From Chloroflexota bacterium (GTDB lineage: Bacteria > Chloroflexota > Limnocylindria > P2-11E): a stretch of DNA of 36,564 nucleotides. This document shows positions 29,777 through 36,564 of this stretch, one piece after another (positions within the stretch are counted from its first letter, which is position 1; each line of letters begins with the position of its first letter). The notes under the pieces were generated by a model. That model searched no databases. It was not told where the DNA came from and saw only the letters and a program-made list of their open reading frames with translations. Both the position numbers and the translations under genes were made by a program. The stretch lies in contig JACPOT010000083.1 in the NCBI GenBank assembly GCA_016191385.1, forward strand, positions 1 to 36,564, in the 5' to 3' direction.

Positions 29777-31534
29777 ATGCTCCTCGGGTACGTCGCTTGT
29801 CATCCCCATCAGCGTCCCTTCGTTCTGCCCCTCGTCGTCGCGATGCTCGTGGCGATCCTCACCCTTGCCGGACCCGCGCAACCCGCGGCCGCCGCGCTCG
29901 CGTGCACGACCCCGAACCCCGGTGAGGTCACCGTGTACTGGTTCGACGTCGAGCAGGGCGACGCCCAGCTCATCGTCGGGCCCACCGGCAAGACGCTGCT
30001 CATCGACCTGGGCGAGATCGCGTGGAACAGCAAGGGCGCCAACACGATGGCGGCGCGGACCGAGGCGAAGATCCGTTCGATCTGCGGTACCGGCTCGAAC
30101 CCCGTCGCTCTCGACTACGTCATGGGCTCGCACCTCCATCTCGATCACATCGGCTACGCGTGGAATCCCCAGGACGCGCCCGGCGCCGTCGGGAACGGGC
30201 TCTACCAGCTGCTCACGCCCACGACATCCGGCGGTTTCGGCTTCACCGTCGGGACGCTGCTCGACCGCGACGGCGGGACGTGGACCGACGCCAACGGCGA
30301 CGGCCGCTGCACGGTGGGTACCGCGACCAGCCCCGACCCGGAAGTCGCGTGGAGCAACGCCGGCACGACGTCGCAGACCGCGCGCCGCTGGATCTGCTGG
30401 CTGTACGGACCCGCAGGCCAGGCCGACCGCGCGAACATCGCAGGTAAGGTCGTGACGCTGACGAACAGCGGACCGTGGCCCAGCATCGACCTCGGTACCG
30501 GCGTCACCGCGACGATCATCAACGCGAACGGAAAGGACACGATGGAGGTCGATGGATCCACCCCCGTCAGCGGAGACCACACGAGCGAAGCGACCCCGCC
30601 ATCCGAGAACGACTACTCGGTCGCCGTGAAGGTCACCTATGGCCTGTGGGAGTACGCCACCGCGGGCGACTCCGACGGCGAGTACAGCACCAGCGGGAAC
30701 GGCTACACGTACAACGACGTCGAGGCGAAGATCGGCCCGCTCTTCGGCAACGTCGAGACGATGCGGGCGAACCACCATGGCAGCGACAAGTCTTCGTCGG
30801 CGAGCTACGTGAACACGCTGAAGCCGGAGACCACGTTCATCTCTTGCGGGAACAACAGCTATGGCCACCCCGGCAACCGGATGCTCGACGCGCTGCGCAG
30901 CGTCGTGAACGAGCGCGGCACCGGCGCCGACATCTATCTCGCGAACAACCCGTGCGACCCGTTCCAATCCGATGGGACCACGCCCACGAACTACACCGGG
31001 CTCCTCAACACCAACGGCGACGTCCTCCTCGTCACGACCGGCACTGGGACCGGCTATGTCATCTACTACGGCGCGAGCAGCCGGACCTACGCCGCGTACG
31101 ACGAGGTCGCCCCCGACCCCTCGCAGGTGCGGATCAACGAGTTCCTCATGGCGCCGAACCCGAGCGGCAACGGCGAGTGGGTCGAGCTGTACAACCCGAC
31201 GTCGTCCGCGATCGACATCTCGGGGCTGTACATCGACGACGTCGCCGGCGGAGGCGGCGCGCCTCGTCAGATCCCGGCGGGGACGACCATCGCCGCCCGA
31301 AGCCGCTGGGTCATGGACATCCCGTCCGGGTTCCTCAACAACACCGGCGCGGAGTCGGTGCGCTACCTGAAGATCGTCGGCGGCGTCGACACCGTCTACG
31401 ACACCTACGACTACAGCCTCGGCTCGACGCAATACAACAAGGTCTTCCATCGCACCGGCGACGGCGGCGCGTGGTGCAACACCATCTCGTCGAACGTCAC
31501 GAAGGGGACGGCCAACCCGACGACCTGTCCCTGA
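29777..31534 (+). CDS. secreted ComEC-like MBL-fold protein with a lamin-tail domain
   Basis: A 585-residue exported protein. An N-terminal signal peptide is visible (basic start, then VLPLVVAMLVAILTLAG, with an AAA-type cleavage site near residue 40). The MBL domain follows: VTVYWFDVEQGDAQLI at about 51-66, GSHLHLDHIGYA (HxHxDH), and NHHGSDKSSS and YGHPGN as in the extracellular MBL part of ComEC/Rec2. The C-terminal about 120 residues (VRINEFLMAPNPSGNGEWVE) are a lamin-tail domain. ComEC MBL domains are linked to nuclease activity during DNA uptake, and LTDs occur in secreted nucleases, so an extracellular nuclease is a fair guess. ATG 29777 has a GGAGG site; TAAGAT at 29714-29719 may be its -10. 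Confidence 0.85.
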   Translation: MLLGYVACHPHQRPFVLPLVVAMLVAILTLAGPAQPAAAALACTTPNPGEVTVYWFDVEQGDAQLIVGPTGKTLLIDLGEIAWNSKGANTMAARTEAKIRSICGTGSNPVALDYVMGSHLHLDHIGYAWNPQDAPGAVGNGLYQLLTPTTSGGFGFTVGTLLDRDGGTWTDANGDGRCTVGTATSPDPEVAWSNAGTTSQTARRWICWLYGPAGQADRANIAGKVVTLTNSGPWPSIDLGTGVTATIINANGKDTMEVDGSTPVSGDHTSEATPPSENDYSVAVKVTYGLWEYATAGDSDGEYSTSGNGYTYNDVEAKIGPLFGNVETMRANHHGSDKSSSASYVNTLKPETTFISCGNNSYGHPGNRMLDALRSVVNERGTGADIYLANNPCDPFQSDGTTPTNYTGLLNTNGDVLLVTTGTGTGYVIYYGASSRTYAAYDEVAPDPSQVRINEFLMAPNPSGNGEWVELYNPTSSAIDISGLYIDDVAGGGGAPRQIPAGTTIAARSRWVMDIPSGFLNNTGAESVRYLKIVGGVDTVYDTYDYSLGSTQYNKVFHRTGDGGAWCNTISSNVTKGTANPTTCP

Positions 31535-31560
31535 CGAGACTGTCCTCGCGGGCCCTCGCG

Positions 31561-31596
31561 GCCGCGGGTCTCGCTCCAGTGAGCGGGACCCGCGGC
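31561..31596. terminator. 16-bp perfect-type hairpin after the MBL-LTD gene
   Basis: GCCGCGGGTC (31561-31570) pairs with GACCCGCGGC (31587-31596), and the inner TCGCTC with GAGCGG around a CAGT loop, making a 16-bp stem with one G-U pair. It lies 27 bases after the stop at 31532-31534 and has no T-run. It probably ends the MBL-LTD transcript. Confidence 0.6.
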
Positions 31597-31621
31597 TCGC
31601 TGGACCGCTGTGGGCGCCCGC

Positions 31622-31627
31622 TAGCAT
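31622..31627 (+). promoter_or_regulatory. -10-like hexamer TAGCAT before the LLM oxidoreductase
   Basis: TAGCAT ends ten bases before the ATG at 31638. No ribosome site lies between. Confidence 0.5.
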
Positions 31628-31637
31628 CCGCGCCCTC

Positions 31638-32651
31638 ATGGAATTCGGCTTCACCCTCAAGCCCAACGTCGCCTTCGACCGCCTTGTCTCGCTGACGCGG
31701 CTCGCGGAGCGGAACGGCTTCGCGTACGGCTGGATCTTCGACAGCCACGTCCTCTGGAAGGAGGCCTACACGCTCCTCACGCTCATGGTCCAGAACACCG
31801 AGCGCATGCGTCTCGGCACGTGCGTCACCAACCCCGCCACGCGCGACCCGTCCGTGACCGCGAGCGCGCTCGCCGTCCTGCAGCTCCTCTCGAAGGGACG
31901 TATGGACCTGGGCATCGGGCGCGGCGACAGCGCGCGGCGGGTCATGGGCAAGAAGCCGACGACCCTCGAGGACCTCGAGCGCGCGACGCTGCTCATCCGC
32001 GACCTCTGCGAGGGCCGCGAAGCCGATCACGAGGGCACGCGCATCCGCCTCGACTGGGCCGGGCCGTACGACCTGCCGGCGTGGATCGCCGGCTACGGGC
32101 CGAAGGCGCTCGCGATCACGGGGCGGGTGGCGGACGGCGCGATCATCCAGCTCGCTGACCCCAGCCTCGTCGGCTGGTGCGTAGGCCTCGCGCGTGACGG
32201 CGCGCGCGCGGCGGGCCGCGACGTGCGCGAGCTGCGGATCATGTCCGCGGCGCCCGCGCACGTCGGCAAGCGCGAGGCCGTCCGCGATCGCGTCCGCTGG
32301 TTCCCTGCCCTCGTGAGCAACCACGTCGTCGACCTCGTGAAGCGCTACGGCGAGTCGTCGCTCCCCGCGGACCTCACGGCGTACGTGCGCGGCCGGCCGG
32401 GGTACGACTACCAGCACCACGCGGAGTCGGGATCGTCCAATGCGGCGTTCGTGGACAACGAGTCCGTGGACCGCTTCTGCGTCATCGGTGAGGTCGAGGA
32501 GCACGTCGCGAAGCTGCGCGCGCTCGCCGCCGCGGGCGTCACGCAGTTCAATGTCTACCTCATGAGCGGCGAGGAGGAGAAGGTCCTCGAGGCCTACGGC
32601 CGCGAGATCATCCCGGCGCTGAAGGAGCTTCAGCCCAGCGCGATCGCCTGA
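31638..32651 (+). CDS. LLM-class F420-dependent oxidoreductase (TIGR03842-like)
   Basis: Luciferase-like TIM-barrel flavin/F420 oxidoreductase of 337 residues. Landmarks are MEFGFTLKPNVAF at the start, GWIFDSHVLWKEAYTLLTLM, LGTCVTNPATRDPSVTASAL (the family's T-N-P-x-T-R segment), GIGRGDSARRVMG and PAWIAGYGPKALAITGRVADG. It resembles the CPS_4593 group (TIGR03842) which occurs beside pyrimidine-catabolism genes. Here it is convergent, by 3 bases, with a PIN/XRE pair, and dihydropyrimidinase lies beyond. The end of cofE, needed to make F420, is 3.7 kb downstream. Substrate is not known. Confidence 0.85.
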   Translation: MEFGFTLKPNVAFDRLVSLTRLAERNGFAYGWIFDSHVLWKEAYTLLTLMVQNTERMRLGTCVTNPATRDPSVTASALAVLQLLSKGRMDLGIGRGDSARRVMGKKPTTLEDLERATLLIRDLCEGREADHEGTRIRLDWAGPYDLPAWIAGYGPKALAITGRVADGAIIQLADPSLVGWCVGLARDGARAAGRDVRELRIMSAAPAHVGKREAVRDRVRWFPALVSNHVVDLVKRYGESSLPADLTAYVRGRPGYDYQHHAESGSSNAAFVDNESVDRFCVIGEVEEHVAKLRALAAAGVTQFNVYLMSGEEEKVLEAYGREIIPALKELQPSAIA

Positions 32652-32654
32652 CCG

Positions 32655-33089
32655 CTACTCGGGGACGGTCACGTCGGTACCGTCGTGCTGGATCACGGCG
32701 AGCCCTGGGATGTCGTACTGGTCGCGGTCAAGCGTCGCGAGAGGAAGTCCGTATCGCTTGGCGGTCGCCGCGATCCAGAGATCGTTGTCGTTCTTGGAAC
32801 GCCCAAGCCTGTCGCAACGGACGCGCATACGTGCCCACTCCTCGGCGATGTCGCGGTCGATCGATAGGGCGACGTACAGCCGCAGATGGTCTTCGAGCTC
32901 GCGCGTTCTGCGCTCGCCGAAGCTCGCCGCGATCGCCCCGCGCTTGAGCTCAGCCACGGTGACCACGGACACTCCCAGTAGGTCCACCGTGAGGCGGGCC
33001 TTTATCAGGGAGACACGCCCGTCCTCTCGAAGCGTGGAGGAGACGACGGACGTGTCGCACAGGACGGTCGGCGCGGGCTCTTGGGCTAT
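32655..33089 (-). CDS. PIN-domain toxin (VapC-like), probable AUA start
   Basis: A 144-residue PIN-fold RNase, toxin of a type II pair. Acidic metal-site residues are in VLCDTSVVSS (Asp12), TVAELKRG (Glu), SKNDNDLWIAATA (Asp) and TLDRDQYD. The first GTG at 32987 would remove the first acidic residue, and no ATG/GTG/TTG lies between it and the upstream stop. ATA at 33089-33087 overlaps the XRE stop as ATAG and is followed by an Ala codon, so I use it as the start; it restores the complete PIN domain. It is convergent with the LLM gene, 3 bases apart. Confidence 0.75.
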   Translation of the reverse strand: MAQEPAPTVLCDTSVVSSTLREDGRVSLIKARLTVDLLGVSVVTVAELKRGAIAASFGERRTRELEDHLRLYVALSIDRDIAEEWARMRVRCDRLGRSKNDNDLWIAATAKRYGLPLATLDRDQYDIPGLAVIQHDGTDVTVPE

Positions 33090-33529
33090 ATCTTTTCAGG
33101 CTCGGTCTGTTCGCGCGCGAGCATCTCGTGCTCCATGCGCTCGAACTCGTCCATGGCGCGACCAAAGGCCTCCCGCTCTTCCTTGGTCAGCCGCGGAAGG
33201 TTCAGCGGAGGAAAGCCCTGTGGCTTGGTGATGCCTTGCGCCTTCGCGATCGACGCGAGGTCGTTGTTCCCCCACACGCCCTGCGGAAGCAGCTTCTTGT
33301 CCCAGGTGAGCTGTTCGCCCACACGGAACTTCCCTCCGAGAAGCGTCTCCATCTGTATCTGGAAGCGCTTGGACCCGGGGTGGTCACCGCGGATGACGCG
33401 ACGGATGTGCTCGACCGTGTACCCAGAGCGCTCCGCCAGCTCCGCCACCGTAAGGCCGCGCCGCTCCATGAGCTCCCGCATCGTCGGAAGCTCATTCGTC
33501 GTTCCCGAACGTGTCTTTCGCAACACCAT
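33086..33529 (-). CDS. XRE-type antitoxin of the PIN pair
   Basis: A 147-residue Cro/C1-type HTH protein: LPTMRELMERRGLTVAELAE followed by RSGYTVEHIRRVIRGDHPG near residues 14-51. The C-terminal half is charged and probably wraps the toxin. The ATG at 33529 stands 8 bases after a TACCCT box on the minus strand, so this is likely a leaderless transcript starting right after hydA. Its TAG stop overlaps the PIN start as ATAG. The antitoxin-first order and tight overlap are typical of toxin-antitoxin operons. Confidence 0.75.
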   Translation of the reverse strand: MVLRKTRSGTTNELPTMRELMERRGLTVAELAERSGYTVEHIRRVIRGDHPGSKRFQIQMETLLGGKFRVGEQLTWDKKLLPQGVWGNNDLASIAKAQGITKPQGFPPLNLPRLTKEEREAFGRAMDEFERMEHEMLAREQTEPEKI

Positions 33530-33537
33530 GCAGTGAC

Positions 33538-33543
33538 AGGGTA
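33538..33543 (-). promoter_or_regulatory. -10-like hexamer TACCCT before the XRE/PIN operon
   Basis: On the minus strand TACCCT ends 8 bases before the ATG at 33529, in the 18-base gap after hydA. No ribosome site is present. Confidence 0.45.
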
Positions 33544-33547
33544 TCGG

Positions 33548-34957
33548 CTAGGTCTGGAGGAGAGGGCTCCCGCGCTTGATGAACCGCCCCCGGCCCTTCT
33601 TCCCTAAGAACCTGCCGTCGTCGACGATCACTTCGCCGCGCGAGAGGACGGTCGTGGCCTTGCCCTTCACCTTGCGGCCCTCGTAAGGGCTGTAGTCGAC
33701 GCGCATGTGATGCGTCTTGGCGGAGAGCGTCTGCGTCGCCTTCGGGTCCCAGATGACGATATCGGCGTCGCTCCCGGCCGCGATCGTCCCCTTCCTCGGG
33801 AACATGCCCATGATCTTCGCGGGGCTCGTCGAGCACAGCTCGATCCAGCGGTTGAGCGTGATGCGCCCGCCCACGACGCCGCCGTCGAAGAGCAGGACCA
33901 TCCGTGTCTCGACCCCCGGCGCGCCGTTCGGGATCTTGGAGAAGTCGCCCTTGCCGAGCTCCTTCTGCTTGGGCAGCCCCGCGAAGCCCTCCTTCATGCA
34001 GAAGGGGCAGTGGTCGGTGCTCACGACCTGCAGGTCGTTGCGCGCGAGACCCTTCCACAGCTCGTCCTGGTGCCACTTCGGGCGCAGCGGCGGCGACATG
34101 ACGTACTTGGCGCCGTCGAAGCCGGGCTCCTCGTAGTTGTCGTAGGAGAGGAAGAGGTACTGAGGGCAGGTCTCCGCGTACGCCGGGAGCCCGCGGTCGC
34201 GGAACTGCCGCACCTGCTCGAGCGCCTGCGATGCCGAGAGGTGGACGATGTACAGCGGCACGCCGCCGGCCATCTCCGCGAGCTTGAACGCCCGTCCCGT
34301 CGCTTCACCTTCGGCCTCCGGGGGCCGCGTGAGCGCGTGCCACTTGGGCTCGGTCTTGCGCTCGGCGAGCGCCTTCTTCACGAGGACGTCGATGACCCCG
34401 CCGTTCTCGGCGTGCATGCAGATGAGGCCGCCCACCTCGGCCGATCGCACGAGCGCTTTGAAGATCGAGGCGTCATCGACCATGAACACGCCGGGGTAGG
34501 CCATGAAGAGCTTGAAGCTCGACACGCCCTCGCCGACCATCGTGCCCATCTCCCTGATGACCTTGTCGGAGACGTCACGCACGATCATGTGCAGCCCGTA
34601 GTCGATGACGGCCTTGCCACGCGCCTTCCCGAGCCACGCGTCGCGCGCCTTTTCGAGAGGCTCGCCGAACCCCTGGACCGCGAAGTCCACGATGCTCGTC
34701 GTCCCGCCGAACGCCGCGGCCACGGTTCCGGTGTGGAAATCGTCCGAGGCCATGGTCCCGCCGAACGGCAGCTCCATGTGGGTATGCACATCGATGCCGC
34801 CCGGGATGACGTACTTCCGCGAGGCATCGATCTTCTTCGCCCCGCTCGCCTTGAGGTCCGTCCCCACGGCCACGACCTTCTCGCCGTCGATGAGCACGTC
34901 GGCCTTGTGCGTGTCGGTGGCGGTCACGACGGTGCCGCCCTGGATGAGGGTCCTCAT
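33548..34957 (-). CDS. hydA: dihydropyrimidinase (D-hydantoinase)
   Basis: Hydrolyses dihydrouracil and dihydrothymine to N-carbamoyl-beta-amino acids. The 469-residue amidohydrolase has the binuclear metal site HTH (His58, His60), the carboxylated Lys149 in SSFKLFMAYPG, LICMHAENG, PLYIVHLSA and VVSTDHCPFC (Asp). The length is normal. The ATG at 34957 overlaps the stop of the small protein at 34954 as ATGA. It is the last gene of the nitrilase-small protein-hydA unit, in the usual reductive pyrimidine degradation set; the nitrilase would perform the next step. Dihydropyrimidine dehydrogenase was not seen. Confidence 0.93.
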   Translation of the reverse strand: MRTLIQGGTVVTATDTHKADVLIDGEKVVAVGTDLKASGAKKIDASRKYVIPGGIDVHTHMELPFGGTMASDDFHTGTVAAAFGGTTSIVDFAVQGFGEPLEKARDAWLGKARGKAVIDYGLHMIVRDVSDKVIREMGTMVGEGVSSFKLFMAYPGVFMVDDASIFKALVRSAEVGGLICMHAENGGVIDVLVKKALAERKTEPKWHALTRPPEAEGEATGRAFKLAEMAGGVPLYIVHLSASQALEQVRQFRDRGLPAYAETCPQYLFLSYDNYEEPGFDGAKYVMSPPLRPKWHQDELWKGLARNDLQVVSTDHCPFCMKEGFAGLPKQKELGKGDFSKIPNGAPGVETRMVLLFDGGVVGGRITLNRWIELCSTSPAKIMGMFPRKGTIAAGSDADIVIWDPKATQTLSAKTHHMRVDYSPYEGRKVKGKATTVLSRGEVIVDDGRFLGKKGRGRFIKRGSPLLQT

Positions 34958-35421
34958 CGCAGCGCGCTCGCGACCTCGATGAGCTGCGAGATGGAGAGCG
35001 TCGGTGATCGGAGCCAGTAGTAGTAGCCCGATTCGGTCCAGGCGATCTCGGACGGCGCGTCTACCGACGCGAGACCGCTGGTGAAGCGGATGTTCACCCC
35101 GATCCGCAGGCGCGCGGCCGGCTGGTCATTGAGAAGCTGATCCGGGATGGCGGCGAGATCCACGCCGATCACTCCAGGCGGGAGCGCGAGCTGGCGCGCT
35201 AGCGGGATGAGCCCGGGAGAGATCGTCGTCGTGACGACGGCCCTGCTCACGGGGATCACGAACGATGTCCGCGCGGAGGGCACGCTCGCAGAGCTCACGG
35301 GCCACGAGCTGATGACGAGCCCGATGGCCACGCCGACGACCGCGGCTGCGCCTCGGCGCGAGCGCCGCGGCCGCGAGCGCGGGACGGCGGATCCGTCGTC
35401 CCCAAGATCGACGATGGCTAT
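34954..35421 (-). CDS. small single-membrane-helix protein of unknown function, probable AUA start
   Basis: A 155-residue protein with an arginine-rich start, one hydrophobic helix (AAAVVGVAIGLVISSW) and an outside domain ending in YYWLRSPTLSISQLIEVAS. Nothing is recognised; it could be an anti-sigma-like or lipoprotein-type accessory factor. The frame has no ATG/GTG/TTG before the helix; ATA at 35421 overlaps the nitrilase TAG stop as ATAG and is followed by an Ala codon. The GTG within VVGV (about 32 codons in) would lose the basic N-terminal part but keep most of the helix, so the assignment is less firm than in the other AUA cases. Its stop overlaps hydA (ATGA). Confidence 0.55.
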   Translation of the reverse strand: MAIVDLGDDGSAVPRSRPRRSRRGAAAVVGVAIGLVISSWPVSSASVPSARTSFVIPVSRAVVTTTISPGLIPLARQLALPPGVIGVDLAAIPDQLLNDQPAARLRIGVNIRFTSGLASVDAPSEIAWTESGYYYWLRSPTLSISQLIEVASALR

Positions 35422-36254
35422 GGCTTCACCAGGGGCTCGTACATGTCCGGGCGGCGGTCGCGGTAGAACTGCCAGGTGTTGCGGACCTCGCGCACGAGGT
35501 CCATGTCCAGGTCCGCGCACACGAGCTGCTCGTCCTTGTCGGATCCCTCCGCGACGATCTTGCCGCGCGGATCGGCGAAGTAGCTCGTCCCGTAGTAGTC
35601 GTTGGGACCGAAGTCGGCCTCCTTGCCCACGCGGTTGATGGTCCCGACCCAGTAGCCGTTGGCGATGGCGTGCGCGGTCTGCTCGATCTTCCAAAGATGC
35701 ATCGACAAGCCGCGCGAGGTCGCGGACGGGATGAACACCATCTCTGCGCCCGCGAGCCCGAGCGCCCGCGCTCCCTCGGGGAAGTGGCGGTCGTAGCAGA
35801 TGTACACGCCGACCTTGCCGACGGCGGTGTCGAAGACGGGGTAGCCCATGTTCCCGGGACGGAAGTAGAACTTCTCCCAGAACCCGTTCACCTGCGGGAT
35901 GTGCGTCTTGCGGTACTTGCCGATGTACTTCCCGTCGGCGTCGATGACCGCGGCGGTGTTGTAGTAGACGCCGGGTCCGTCCTCCTCGTACATCGGCGCG
36001 ATCAGCACCATGCCGTGCTTCTTCGCGAGCACCTGGAGGAGCTTGGTCGTCGGACCGTCCGGGATGGCCTCGGTGTAGGCGTAGTACTTCGTGTCCTGCA
36101 CCTGGCAGAAGTAAGGCCCGTAGAAGAGCTCCTGCAGGCACATCACCTTGGCGCCCTGCTGCGCGGCCTGCTCGATGTACTTCACGTGCTTCGCGACCAT
36201 CGCGTCCTTGTCGCCGGCCCACGCGAGCTGCGCGAGCGCCGCCTTCACCTTCAT
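35418..36254 (-). CDS. nitrilase-superfamily amidohydrolase, beta-ureidopropionase-like
   Basis: A 278-residue carbon-nitrogen hydrolase expected to convert N-carbamoyl-beta-alanine to beta-alanine, CO2 and ammonia after dihydropyrimidinase. The catalytic triad is Glu42 (LQELFYG), Lys116 (KYRKTHIP) and Cys153 (ICYDRHFPEGAR). The C-terminal TSYFADPRG and EQLVCADLD are typical. It is also near N-carbamoylputrescine amidase, but the neighbour hydA favours pyrimidine catabolism. The ATG at 36254 follows an AGGAGGG site four bases upstream and the operon begins here. Confidence 0.88.
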   Translation of the reverse strand: MKVKAALAQLAWAGDKDAMVAKHVKYIEQAAQQGAKVMCLQELFYGPYFCQVQDTKYYAYTEAIPDGPTTKLLQVLAKKHGMVLIAPMYEEDGPGVYYNTAAVIDADGKYIGKYRKTHIPQVNGFWEKFYFRPGNMGYPVFDTAVGKVGVYICYDRHFPEGARALGLAGAEMVFIPSATSRGLSMHLWKIEQTAHAIANGYWVGTINRVGKEADFGPNDYYGTSYFADPRGKIVAEGSDKDEQLVCADLDMDLVREVRNTWQFYRDRRPDMYEPLVKP

Positions 36255-36327
36255 CTATCCCTCCTGCTCTATATCCGTCGGCCGCGGCCCTTCGGGCTGC
36301 GGCTCGCGGATAGCCGCTCCGCTCTGT

Positions 36328-36366
36328 CGGACTCGCTCGGACCGGCGGAGCCGGATCCTCGCTCGG
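36328..36366. repeat. dispersed 39-bp intergenic repeat, copy 2
   Basis: Same element as 21641-21679 with one difference (A for C), in the same orientation, in the 133-base gap 36255-36387 between the nitrilase gene and the end of cofE. The CCGGC/GCCGG hairpin is kept. Nothing else was found in the gap besides the nitrilase promoter and ribosome site. Confidence 0.7.
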
Positions 36367-36387
36367 CTTGATCCGGGAGACTAATCC

Positions 36388-36564
36388 TCAGCGGAACATG
36401 TCCTTCTCGCGCGGCCGCACGTACGCCTGCGCCGTCTCGGCCTCGCCGGGCAGCTCTATGCCACGGGCGACGGCGACCGGCACGCGGTCCAGCTTCCCCA
36501 TGACGAGCTCCGCGGCGGCGGCGATCTCGTCGGCCAGGGCGATCTCCGTGACTCGCAGCTCGTA
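36388..36564 (-). CDS. coenzyme F420-0:L-glutamate ligase, C-terminal part
   Basis: The last 58 codons and the stop (36388-36390) of a gene that continues past the right edge. The C-terminus matches CofE/Fbi[27 protein letters not shown], then [11 protein letters not shown], the family's usual ending. CofE adds glutamates to F420-0 and makes the coenzyme used by LLM oxidoreductases such as the one at 31638. Whether a nitroreductase domain follows upstream (FbiB type) cannot be seen. Confidence 0.8.
   Translation of the reverse strand, partial: YELRVTEIALADEIAAAAELVMGKLDRVPVAVARGIELPGEAETAQAYVRPREKDMFR

Noticed and set aside
5762-35421. Read-through of TAG, or recoding of TAG, to explain the ATAG junctions
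   Set aside because: The downstream frames differ from the upstream ones by one base, so read-through cannot join them.
1-36564. CRISPR arrays, tRNA or rRNA genes, insertion sequences
   Set aside because: No regularly spaced repeats, cloverleaf, rRNA or transposase sequence was found on reading.

Overview
The window is GC-rich, gene-dense bacterial chromosome, most likely from an uncultured Chloroflexota (Limnocylindria/Dormibacteria-like) or, less likely, an actinobacterium. The grounds are: a prmC-tsaC-rpiB-glyA-upp-wecA gene order; coenzyme F420 use (an LLM-family oxidoreductase and the 3' end of cofE/fbiB); very compact operons with 4-base stop/start overlaps (ATGA, GTGA); and TAGCAT/TATCCT-type -10 hexamers 6-13 bases before many start codons with no Shine-Dalgarno in between, the pattern of leaderless transcripts. 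The lineage is an inference. No tRNA, rRNA, CRISPR array or insertion sequence was seen.

Layout. 1-3701 (minus): housekeeping operon prmC-tsaC-rpiB-glyA-upp-wecA, with glyA broken by an internal deletion. 3713-11635 (plus): a threonine/serine dehydratase, a terpenoid-cyclase-fold protein, a BtrH-N-like protein, UppP, a degenerate SDR, an MBL hydrolase, and an acyl-CoA ligase-ACP-acyltransferase gene interrupted by one frameshift. 11640-15021: a small defence/accessory segment with a DUF433/DUF5615 toxin-antitoxin pair and a DUF262 (GmrSD-like) protein fused to a Schlafen AlbA_2 domain. 15070-17723 (minus): fadD, an FGE-like protein and a truncated asparaginase. 17747-19980 (plus): NagZ and a ChbG-like deacetylase. 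19981-22421: UbiE/MenG and small membrane or basic proteins. 22476-29524 (plus): a membrane-anchored sulfite-oxidase-like molybdoenzyme, a RusA-like protein, an AhpD/CMD-family candidate selenoprotein, a peptidoglycan-recycling operon (serine hydrolase, AnmK, NagK, MurQ), an XRE regulator and a zinc-ribbon protein. 29777-31534: a secreted ComEC-like MBL protein with a lamin-tail domain. 31638-36564: an F420 LLM oxidoreductase, a PIN/XRE toxin-antitoxin pair, dihydropyrimidinase, a nitrilase/beta-ureidopropionase and the end of CofE, together suggesting pyrimidine catabolism.

Two observations stand out. First, the CMD gene at 24386-24856 has an in-frame TGA exactly at the second catalytic cysteine of its CxxCxxxH motif (CxxU), so it is a strong selenoprotein candidate. 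Second, four genes with clearly coding N-termini lack a usable ATG/GTG/TTG start and instead begin in an ATAG overlap with the upstream TAG stop (5762, 24853, 33089 minus, 35421 minus), each followed by an alanine codon. This suggests AUA-initiated, translationally coupled genes. Against these stand a single-base frameshift and two internal deletions, which warn that some indels may be assembly or sequencing errors.
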